This document shows positions 16,201 to 22,376 of a DNA stretch of 22,568 nt, piece after piece. Positions within the stretch are counted from its first letter, which is position 1. Each line of letters starts with the position of its first letter. Made by a program: the position numbers and the translations under genes. Origin of the DNA: a virus; the IMG/VR virus record IMGVR_UViG_3300009705_000138, positions 1-22,568 of that record. The stretch is one strand, 5' to 3'. The notes beneath the pieces were generated by a model, which saw nothing but the letters and a program-made list of their open reading frames with translations, was not told the origin of the DNA and did not search any database.

Positions 16201-19200
16201 ATTGGAATACTATCCGATGAGTCTCAGGCTCCCTACGATGAGTCATTTTCAATTAAGGAAATTCAAGCCGAAAACCTTAAGGTGGATGAGATAGCTAAAA
16301 AGTATGCATCCAAGGAACCTATTACTAAGGGAATGGGAAGAGCTGGAGTTGCTACCGACAGGGGCCTAAGTGAGGTCCTTAAGGTACTAACCGATGATGG
16401 CTTCGATATAAATGGAGCTCTTGAATGGTACAATGAGGCTGTATCCGAGGCGAAGGGAATTGGCTCTATTGAGGTCCCCTTAATTAAGTCTCATAAAAAT
16501 GGAGATGCCCTGTGGGATATCTTTATGGGGATGACAAGCCTAGGTACTAAGATACCTCCAAATTATGATAGTGGTATTAGTATTCTAAAAACCTATCTTG
16601 AAACCGGTAAAATAAATTATGTTCAGAATGATAAGGGTAGTACCCTAATTGAATATGAAAATTCCGAGGGTATTCCTAAGAAAATAAGGATGCCTATAAT
16701 AGCGGATATGTTCAAGAAATTCGAGGGACTTGTATCTGAGTTCGGTGAGGATGGGGCCATTGAATGGCTTATGACTCCTCATAGTGGTGTGGAAATTGCG
16801 GAGCTTAATGCTAAGTTAGCAGGGAAGAAGCCCGGGACCAAGAAGAAGCCATCTGGCATTACACTTGATGGTGAATACTATGGGGCCCGAATATTAGGGC
16901 CTAAAATAGGTCGCTATATTATGAACCTTCATGGTGTCCACGAGGAAGCCACCTACGATATATGGTGGACCAGAACATGGAATAGATGGATGGGTACCCC
17001 ATTTACAGAGAAGGGTGACCTAAAGAATGCACCATCTTGGGGAACAGAGTCTCAGGCTATGGATGAGGCTATGGAAAATATTAAGAGTAAGCTTAATGAA
17101 CTCACCGACAGAGAATGGAATGTCGCTGAGATTCAGGCGGTTCTATGGTACCACGAGAAACAACTATATGTTAGACATGGCCAAAAAGATGATGGTTTAA
17201 ACTATGGGAATGTCGCTAAATTAAGGGCAGAAAAGAAAGGTTATTATGAAGAATATGCCACACCCGTCAGTGATAAAAGCACTGGACAAATTGAAGAAGG
17301 ACGGAGCTCTGGACAGCAAGAAGCTGATGCCAATACTGAAGGCCGAACTAAAGAAACTCGAGAAGAAACTAAAGAAAAAAGTGGTCCGCTAAAAGGGGAG
17401 TCCTTTAGCCTTAAAAAGAAAACCTTAAAGTTTACACACTTCTCAGCTAAGAGTGACCTAAATGAACTCGACCCTACATACTTTGGTACAGGTAAGGCTA
17501 ACCGTGATGAAAAGAACGAAGGTCAACTGGACCGTGTATATGTATACCCTGAGGGAGCTAAGGCAGAGAGTATATTTAGAGATAGAGCTAAATACAACGA
17601 GTACACTGGTGAAACTACAGGAAGTTTCTACAACGTAGACACAGACACCGAAGGATACCTCAAGCAAGCAGAGATAACCTATGACTCCGGCTATAAGAAA
17701 ACCTCCCAAAGAAAGCTAGACAAAATTCTAAAAAAAGCCGGATACGATGGCTTCCATGGAGAGAAGTCCCTAGGAACGGATGCCTATACCCTATTTAAAA
17801 AAGTAAAGGTTAAACCCAAGAGTGAGGAAAACTTCTCATTAAAGGAAACAGTCCCCCTATGGGAGAGCAAGATACTCAAGGCCGTAAATAAACTCGGCTC
17901 GGATAAATTCGGAAAAAAATATGATATAAAAACCATACCCGTTAGAAGTGTAAAGAATTTCCTTCGCAACCAAGGTGTAAGTGAAGAGGAAATGAAGTGG
18001 GCTGGTATAGAGGTAATAGAGGCCATGCCATTCGGTGAGAAGAGTATTAGCGTTAGGGTCTTACAGAATCACATAAAGAACAACAACCTCCAAATGACCG
18101 AGACTGTTCGTGGTTATGACCCACAGAAGTCTGCGGATATAAAGGCAACCGCAACCGCCCTAAATAATTATATAGATGAAATGCAGGAGCAGGGGCTAAG
18201 TATAGGTGGCTTAGAAAATAGGGGAGATGTTAAACTTCAACAATTAGAAGAGGCTAGAGTTTTGGCTAGAGAAGCCGTTCAGAAAACAAAACATGATGCC
18301 TACAAGGTCCCCTCAAGAAGCCAAGAATTTGACACTGCCCCCAGAGAATATAAGGAAATGGAAATTACCATTCCCGATGATGCCACTACCGGTATATTCA
18401 AGGTAGAACATCACTTCCCAGATAATAATATTATCGCCTTTGTCCGCTTCGATACCCGTATGAAGGATGGAAAGAAGGTCCTATTTATTGAGGAGATTCA
18501 ATCCGACTGGCACCACAAGGGTTCCGCTGAGGGATACCAAGGATATCTTAAAACATTAACCGAAATTCCTGATGACTATAGGGTAGTTAAGGTGGATGAT
18601 ATAGATGGTGCAAGACATAGAGATGTGTCTGATGATAAGTTTGATGACAGATATGAGGATACTCGATTTGATGTGGCGGATGGCCATGGTGGATATATCC
18701 TAGAGTATAAGAGTGAAGAGACTGGTTCTAGGTCAGCAACCCTGTCTGGCCTAGAAACTGATGAATGGGTTACGGTCAGAACCCTAAGTGAAAGGGCTAT
18801 GCGTGAGGATACTATGGAGAGAGCTGAGAAGTTTTTCCTTAGAACAATGAATGACAAAAACCTAAACCTCGAAAGACGTAAGGTTCCAGATGCTCCATTC
18901 AAGGAGAGCTGGATGAGACTCGCTCAAAAGAGAATGCTCAGATATGCCGTTGATAATAAGTTCGACTCTATCGAGTGGGCAACAGGAGTAGAGTCCGCTG
19001 ACATGTATGATATAAGGAAAGAATTTGACTCATTGACGTATGAGAAATTTCCAAATGGGAGTATACTTATCCACGTTTACAAGGATGGGAGCGGTTCTTC
19101 AATCACAGACCTTGATACTACCAAGGATAAGCTACCCGGTTATTTTGGTAAAGACATTACAAACCAAATAATTCGAGGCGAAGGTGAAGCAATAGGCGGT

Positions 19201-21522
19201 AATGCCACTAGACTCGAAGCAAAGGATATGGTTATGGGCGGTGAGTTCCACAAGGAGTTCTACGATGTCCGAGTACCACAAGCATTTAAGAAGGTAATTA
19301 AACCATTCGGTGGCAAGGTTGTTAGTGGCGAGCATAGGAACTCCATTGAACTAACCAGTGAAATGAATGAAGCCTTCGCTAGACCTCAGGAGAGCTTCTC
19401 ACTGGTTGAGTACGGGTCCAAGCCTAAGCGTCCACCAATTAGAATTAAGCCTCTAAGCAGAAGGAAGTCTTCTTTCTATAGGAGAGCTATTATCCCTATA
19501 TCAACCAGACTTGGTAGGGTTCATCCAAAACTTAAATTCATGCTAAGAAAATTCGAGAAGGGGTTCCTACAGCAAATTCAGAAGGACTTAGAATCAGCAA
19601 AGGGTTTTATTGTTGGTGTTGATAAGTTAAAAGGTCAAGACCTCCATGATATGAACCTTGCACTGGCCAATGGTGACTTCGGTAAGGTAAATGAAATAGC
19701 GGAGCGTAACGGATTTAAGGACGGAGTTTCCTCAATGCAGGATGTTCTATATGACATTTATACCAGAGCTGAGGCAGGTGGGATAGATGTTGGTTTTATA
19801 GGTAACTACTTTCCTAGGCAGGTTAAGGACTTGTCTAGACTGTATGAATCGCTGGGAGTTGAGCAACAGGGAGCTATAGAAAAGGCCTACAGTGCCTACG
19901 CTAAAAAAACTGGGGTCAGAGTTGAAGACCTCTCATCTGAAGAAAAAACTATTCTCGTTAATAAGGTTCTTAATACTAATGCAACTGCAATAAAAACAAA
20001 GCCAAATAATATAAAGGCTCGTACTATAGATGCATTAACCCACTCCAATCTCGAGAATTATCACGACCCAGTATCCGCTCTTATTAACTACATTGAGAGT
20101 ATGAATGAGTCTATAGGGATGAAGGGTTTATTTGGGACTGATGATAAACTTGGAATTAAAGGTGCGTTTATAGATTCAGAAAAAAGAAATGAAGATATAG
20201 TGACAAGATATGTTGCGGGTCTGGTTGAGCAGTACAAACTAACACCTGAACAGCAGGAAGAGGTTATTGACGCATTGCGTGCAAGGTTTATCAGAGGGGC
20301 TAATCTTAAGGGTATAAAAACCGTTAAGGATGTCACCTATATGATGACCCTAGCCTCCCCAACATCCACCGTAACTCAGTTAGGGGATACCTTCTTTTCA
20401 TTGGGAATGGCTGGTATAATTCCCACAACAAAAGCAATGCTGAATGTTTTATCAGGAAAAGCCTCCACCAGCAGAAAGTCTCTTGGGTTAAATACCATTG
20501 CACAGGAATTTAAAACAACTGGCGGAACAGCCAAGGCCCTTAATACCCTTTTCAAATTAACTGGGTTCTCTCAGGCTGATGGTTTCTTTAAGGATGTTAT
20601 TCTAGAGGCTGAATTAATTAGAATGAAAACACTTCTAACCTCATCCGGAAAACTAGATATAGCAGGAAGAACACATGAGCTTGATACCTTTCTAGATACT
20701 ATATTTGGGGATGAAGCCTCCAGTGTCCGAGAGGATATTGTTGAGGGTAGAATGTCTGAAAATGTTGAGATGTTGTTATTCAGTACATTATCTGACTATC
20801 ATCCGGTAACTCTATCTGAAATGCCTGAGGCATACCTGACAAATAAGGGGGGGTACAACCGGTTATTTTATCAACTTAAAACATTTACAATGAAACAGCT
20901 TGATACCTTTAGAACTAAAGGGTTTGATAAGATGACCAGCGGTGACCCAGATGAAGCTATGAGAGGGATGTTAAATTTATTAAAAATGTCATTCTGGTTT
21001 GTAATGAGTGGATACTCATCCTCATGGATAAAGGATTGGATGATGGGAAGAGAGCATCACGCTGACGATACAATGGTTGACCAATTTTGGAAACTAGGTG
21101 GAGCTTCAAGGTATTTAGCTTACCAGTACAGACGATACGGACCAAAAACAACCGCTATTGAATTTTTCTTACCACCACAGGCTGGTATTACAGATAAGCT
21201 ATTTAGAGACTATCAGGACTTTACTAAGGAAGAAGGGAAAAAGGGTAAGCGTTCTGCAAGTGAATTGAGAACCGTTGCTAATATTCCATTGTTTGGTAAA
21301 TTTTATTACTGGCACGCTGGAGGTGGAGCAGGTGACTTTAAAATTAACCGTGAGCTTCGATACTATAGTGGGAAAGCAAAGGAGCGTCCACTTACAGCTA
21401 AGGAGCAGACTAAATATATGAATTATATAACAGAGGCCTACATTAAAGGCTTAATAAAAGGACCTGCAAGAAAAGAGCATTTCCTTAAGAAAATAGGGGT
21501 TCGTATTGAAAAAGACAATTAA
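13261..21522 (+). CDS. Giant polyvalent ejection-type protein with effector domains
   Basis: A 2753-residue protein in the place of T7 gp16, and about twice its length. It probably travels in the virion and enters the host with the DNA. The N-terminus (MNYEQFIAEIRAKFPEY, with a KYP a little later) matches the start often seen in podovirus ejection proteins. Residues about 235-275 and 460-535 hold hydrophobic, Gly/Ala-rich helices. Five copies of a [SN]-[FY]-S-[IL]-[KV] motif (residues 743, 995, 1381, 1524, 2045) delimit blocks. They are a block with H901-D-I-I-G-H906, E917 and RGQNSW (941-946); a block with WWTRTWNRW (1235-1243) and QAVLWYHEK (1292-1300); an ADP-ribosyltransferase-like block with THFS and LDPTYFGTG (1392-1411); a block with EIQSDW (1745-1750), VPDAPF (1875-1880) and EWATG (1905-1909); and an ejection-type C-terminus (2050-2753) with amphipathic or hydrophobic helices near 2361-2390 and 2571-2590. 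AGGAG at 13252-13256 precedes the ATG. The long frame and modular domains are seen directly; export and enzymatic activities are inferred. Confidence 0.9.
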   Translation: MNYEQFIAEIRAKFPEYDHADDKTLAEAMFKKYPYYTKVLDTNQEEEVSPSSFQPVSTFQDNTAVSSAMREPSIDIGDTKPVVVKRGTSSDDFVVIKLTGEDPTDGGYRVDGNNYFDDLIYSPDEFESFGSEKLKKRRALENDGYRVYDIQNNLLLNTYWDSVETPDNDHDGAFKINTKRDWWDALTEIKDNPIKVVPYLRSGKEWYELGNLLDISLKIQNNAPVTESELTAVKDYLDEMELEGHLDNSFGATVVDILTQLPAFGAEMATAGWVTGLLKKGTKAGIKKFATKEFKDLVDKKFKSEFVKDSQGVILEGVAKRKALNIGATVATQTVIGAEASGMIQVGELERRLQGIELTDDEKFIFHKEFDNKDSASLQARADTYLEYLVEQAGAGFRPLGKFLNKKTMGLVPDKLKADMMEKAFIKALVKANKGISRSDFVKQIDFYKKHAQFGGMFEEFMEERLGDVGRDAMFNLGKYGIVEGLDDPSFEWQGMDMGQYLAELTAFSVPGAVGGASKAKRAYQYSKSDTRKQVDEARETGTWDKETLDLVEDLVIKNPKAFENRAIIEFVNESRNMSRSYLRDVKGWSEEEIDELYLKEGYEGDGEGLGAMGRTVYDEMSDKVLVTLYKGANQETVIEEFYGNAFKHLSKKDQASFGEYYKQSGDTRSKQEFFEQEGLNYYYEEKLYANTPLGNVFQKLKSFFKENVLKNASLDDKTRRMWEQSAETKFGSRSANEKRGDSYSIKETKDVPNKINKPLHKELKQYADGKKLIYKDTKYPKIDETRAMAIADDYEAMENNIDAPGVREAYGAMAVEVKEQWELLTSLGYKMEPWLEDSQPYKSSTDMVNDVLENKHLYFFPTEDGFGEGEDTSGHPLLENSGVAIEGKELVYNDLFRAVHDIIGHSRGNQFGPRGEETAWREHLQLFSDTAKKAVTTETRGQNSWVNFGAHLRNKDGKLLTTKDKGFLSPESRPYAEQKIGILSDESQAPYDESFSIKEIQAENLKVDEIAKKYASKEPITKGMGRAGVATDRGLSEVLKVLTDDGFDINGALEWYNEAVSEAKGIGSIEVPLIKSHKNGDALWDIFMGMTSLGTKIPPNYDSGISILKTYLETGKINYVQNDKGSTLIEYENSEGIPKKIRMPIIADMFKKFEGLVSEFGEDGAIEWLMTPHSGVEIAELNAKLAGKKPGTKKKPSGITLDGEYYGARILGPKIGRYIMNLHGVHEEATYDIWWTRTWNRWMGTPFTEKGDLKNAPSWGTESQAMDEAMENIKSKLNELTDREWNVAEIQAVLWYHEKQLYVRHGQKDDGLNYGNVAKLRAEKKGYYEEYATPVSDKSTGQIEEGRSSGQQEADANTEGRTKETREETKEKSGPLKGESFSLKKKTLKFTHFSAKSDLNELDPTYFGTGKANRDEKNEGQLDRVYVYPEGAKAESIFRDRAKYNEYTGETTGSFYNVDTDTEGYLKQAEITYDSGYKKTSQRKLDKILKKAGYDGFHGEKSLGTDAYTLFKKVKVKPKSEENFSLKETVPLWESKILKAVNKLGSDKFGKKYDIKTIPVRSVKNFLRNQGVSEEEMKWAGIEVIEAMPFGEKSISVRVLQNHIKNNNLQMTETVRGYDPQKSADIKATATALNNYIDEMQEQGLSIGGLENRGDVKLQQLEEARVLAREAVQKTKHDAYKVPSRSQEFDTAPREYKEMEITIPDDATTGIFKVEHHFPDNNIIAFVRFDTRMKDGKKVLFIEEIQSDWHHKGSAEGYQGYLKTLTEIPDDYRVVKVDDIDGARHRDVSDDKFDDRYEDTRFDVADGHGGYILEYKSEETGSRSATLSGLETDEWVTVRTLSERAMREDTMERAEKFFLRTMNDKNLNLERRKVPDAPFKESWMRLAQKRMLRYAVDNKFDSIEWATGVESADMYDIRKEFDSLTYEKFPNGSILIHVYKDGSGSSITDLDTTKDKLPGYFGKDITNQIIRGEGEAIGGNATRLEAKDMVMGGEFHKEFYDVRVPQAFKKVIKPFGGKVVSGEHRNSIELTSEMNEAFARPQESFSLVEYGSKPKRPPIRIKPLSRRKSSFYRRAIIPISTRLGRVHPKLKFMLRKFEKGFLQQIQKDLESAKGFIVGVDKLKGQDLHDMNLALANGDFGKVNEIAERNGFKDGVSSMQDVLYDIYTRAEAGGIDVGFIGNYFPRQVKDLSRLYESLGVEQQGAIEKAYSAYAKKTGVRVEDLSSEEKTILVNKVLNTNATAIKTKPNNIKARTIDALTHSNLENYHDPVSALINYIESMNESIGMKGLFGTDDKLGIKGAFIDSEKRNEDIVTRYVAGLVEQYKLTPEQQEEVIDALRARFIRGANLKGIKTVKDVTYMMTLASPTSTVTQLGDTFFSLGMAGIIPTTKAMLNVLSGKASTSRKSLGLNTIAQEFKTTGGTAKALNTLFKLTGFSQADGFFKDVILEAELIRMKTLLTSSGKLDIAGRTHELDTFLDTIFGDEASSVREDIVEGRMSENVEMLLFSTLSDYHPVTLSEMPEAYLTNKGGYNRLFYQLKTFTMKQLDTFRTKGFDKMTSGDPDEAMRGMLNLLKMSFWFVMSGYSSSWIKDWMMGREHHADDTMVDQFWKLGGASRYLAYQYRRYGPKTTAIEFFLPPQAGITDKLFRDYQDFTKEEGKKGKRSASELRTVANIPLFGKFYYWHAGGGAGDFKINRELRYYSGKAKERPLTAKEQTKYMNYITEAYIKGLIKGPARKEHFLKKIGVRIEKDN
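15502..16242 (+). other. Domain with HDxxGH metal-binding-like motif (within giant gene)
   Basis: Residues about 748-994 of the giant protein. The core is LFRAVHDIIGHSRGNQFG (H901, H906), followed by GEETAW (E917, E918), REH (H924), and TETRGQNSWVNFG (938-950). Two His four residues apart plus a following Glu could bind a metal, in the manner of zincin peptidases or of two-His-one-carboxylate hydroxylases. I recall the same set of motifs in other phage polyvalent proteins, always without a proven activity. No function can be named from sequence alone. Confidence 0.5.
16258..17400 (+). other. Conserved phage domain with WWTRTWNRW and LWYHEK motifs (within giant gene)
   Basis: Residues about 1000-1380. 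A mostly helical module whose clear landmarks are Y1232-D-I-W-W-T-R-T-W-N-R-W (to 1243) with GTP after it, and VAEIQAVLWYHEKQLY (1288-1303). Similar pairs of landmarks occur in other phage polyvalent proteins in my recollection, but I know no activity for them. A polar, Lys/Glu/Gly-rich linker (about 1330-1380) leads to the next FSLK motif. Confidence 0.45.
17416..17829 (+). other. ADP-ribosyltransferase-like domain (within giant gene)
   Basis: Residues about 1386-1523, a compact block of some 138 residues between two FSLK motifs. It contains FTHFSAKSDLNELDP (1391-1405) and YFGTG (1407-1411), then a VYVYPEG strand, a Y.EYTGETTGSFY segment and a C-terminal GYDGFHGEKSLGTDAYTLF segment. Polyvalent phage proteins commonly carry ADP-ribosyltransferase-like domains with an HxS and GTG-type start and a late YDG segment; the resemblance is moderate. 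A clear catalytic Glu (ExE) pair is not obvious, so activity is uncertain. Confidence 0.4.
17845..19392 (+). other. Conserved phage module with EIQSDW and PDAPF motifs (within giant gene)
   Basis: Residues about 1529-2044. The landmarks are KKVLFIEEIQSDWHHKG (1738-1754), VPDAPFKESW (1875-1884) with the following arginine-rich helix, and DSIEWATG (1902-1909). I recognise this combination from many large phage polyvalent proteins, where its biochemical role is not established to my knowledge. The first 200 residues are a helical lead-in with a VSEEEMKWAGIE segment that usually accompanies it. Confidence 0.5.
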
Positions 21523-21955
21523 GCAACTTATAAAAGATGTACTAGAAATATTAGATGCTGGTGGTATAAAGTATAGTGATGATGCAGTGGAGTTAGTGTA
21601 TGAAACCGGCAATGCTGAAACAAATTACAGGCATCTAGAGCAAATAGGTGGCGGTCCCGGCATATCATTCTGGCAGATAGAGATTGCAACTCTGAATGAC
21701 AACTGGGATAACTACATTGTCTTTAGAAAGAAACTCATAGAGGTGCTATATAAGCTAGGATATTTAGAGAAGGACCCTATATTCAGTGCCCTTACAAATA
21801 TTGCGGTGGCTATTGCTATGTGCCGTATATACTACTGGAGACAACCCGGTTCAATACCTAAGACCATGTCAGGCAGAGCTGAATACTGGAAGAAACGCTA
21901 TAATACAGAGCAGGGAGCTGGTACAGTAAAGCACTACATGGAAGCTAACGAGTAG
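21506..21955 (+). CDS. Lysozyme-like fold candidate, possible cell-wall hydrolase
   Basis: A 149-residue protein of a family I have seen near phage lysis genes without a fixed name. The N-terminal half contains VYETGNAET (31-39, candidate catalytic E33), NYRHLEQIGGGPGISFWQIEIAT (40-62) and several Asn and Trp residues. The order Glu, Gly-rich loop, then G-x-x-WQIE-x-x-T recalls lysozyme-like transglycosylases, where a Glu precedes a GLxQ-type strand and a Thr. The C-terminal half has a hydrophobic helix (about 93-108, ALTNIAVAIAMCRIYYW) and a GAGT segment near the end. TTG 21506 is the start, with AGGGG upstream at 21494-21498, and the gene overlaps the giant gene by 17 bases. The three following genes look like lysis proteins. 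The enzymatic call is a hypothesis. Confidence 0.6.
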   Translation: MKKTIKQLIKDVLEILDAGGIKYSDDAVELVYETGNAETNYRHLEQIGGGPGISFWQIEIATLNDNWDNYIVFRKKLIEVLYKLGYLEKDPIFSALTNIAVAIAMCRIYYWRQPGSIPKTMSGRAEYWKKRYNTEQGAGTVKHYMEANE

Positions 21956-22215
21956 TGGACCTAGCAATAATTGACCAGTACGGGCTACCAATAGCTATGC
22001 TGGTGGGTTTTGGTTGGTACATTATCCAGAGAACAAAGTTTCTTGAAGAGACACTAACCAGAGAAATGAACGAGGACTTTGGTCGATTGGAAGCAATAAT
22101 AGTATCATTAATTTCCCAGATAAAATTAGCACAGCTAAAGGTTGAGGAAGTTAAGGGATACATCGAGGGTTTAAATGATATCCTTGCAAAAATAGAGTCA
22201 AAAAAGGAAAAATGA
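21955..22215 (+). CDS. Small single-span membrane protein, holin candidate
   Basis: An 86-residue protein with one hydrophobic N-terminal segment (about residues 8-25, containing YGLPIAMLVGFGWYII), followed by an amphipathic helical tail with alternating Glu, Lys and Leu (about 28-84) that could be coiled coil. There is no signal-peptidase site. Short proteins with one N-terminal span and a charged tail are typical of holins and other lysis regulators. The start is GTG 21955, overlapping the previous stop by one base. The next gene overlaps its stop by four bases, so the genes are translated together. T7-type holins are about 67 residues, so the length is in range. The role is inferred from topology and context. 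Confidence 0.65.
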   Translation: MDLAIIDQYGLPIAMLVGFGWYIIQRTKFLEETLTREMNEDFGRLEAIIVSLISQIKLAQLKVEEVKGYIEGLNDILAKIESKKEK

Positions 22216-22376
22216 TGGACACATTAAAAACCCTATCTATTGGAGTAGGTGGAGTATCGGTAACGTGGATGGAGTGGATACCATGGGGACTTAGAGTTGC
22301 CCTTGGTGTGGCCTCCTTAGTTTATATGCTCTATAAGGCCATTAATGAGAAGAGAAAATTTGAGGGGTTAAAGTAG
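22212..22376 (+). CDS. 54-residue membrane protein, second holin candidate
   Basis: A 54-residue open frame with an ATG doublet at 22212 and 22215. It is largely hydrophobic: a Gly/Val-rich segment (about residues 8-19) and a longer span with WGLRVALGVASLVYML (25-40), with a positively charged C-terminal tail. AAGGA at 22204-22208 favours the second ATG by spacing. It overlaps the preceding stop by four bases, and the next start directly follows its stop. The topology fits a small holin or antiholin. Its tight linkage to the other short membrane protein supports a shared lysis role, but neither can be named. The exact start is undecided between the two ATGs. Confidence 0.65.
   Translation: MMDTLKTLSIGVGGVSVTWMEWIPWGLRVALGVASLVYMLYKAINEKRKFEGLK

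Larger units (their letters stand above)
15487..19407 (+). repeat. Five interdomain FSLK-type peptide motifs in the giant protein
   Basis: Short related peptides SYSIK (residues 743-747), SFSIK (995-999), SFSLK (1381-1385), NFSLK (1524-1528) and SFSLV (2045-2049) occur in acidic or polar linkers. The spacing between them is irregular (about 250, 385, 145 and 520 residues), so this is not a periodic repeat. Each lies where one distinct domain ends and the next begins. Four have Glu or Asp just before the motif, and three have Glu right after it (a fourth has Glu right after the final Val). A protease processing site, a capsid or partner docking peptide, or a trace of modular domain shuffling are possible explanations. 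Confidence 0.75.

Noticed and set aside
18576-18902. 108-residue minus-strand frame within the giant gene
   Set aside because: It lies opposite conserved protein motifs (PDAPF region), with no ribosome binding site or context.
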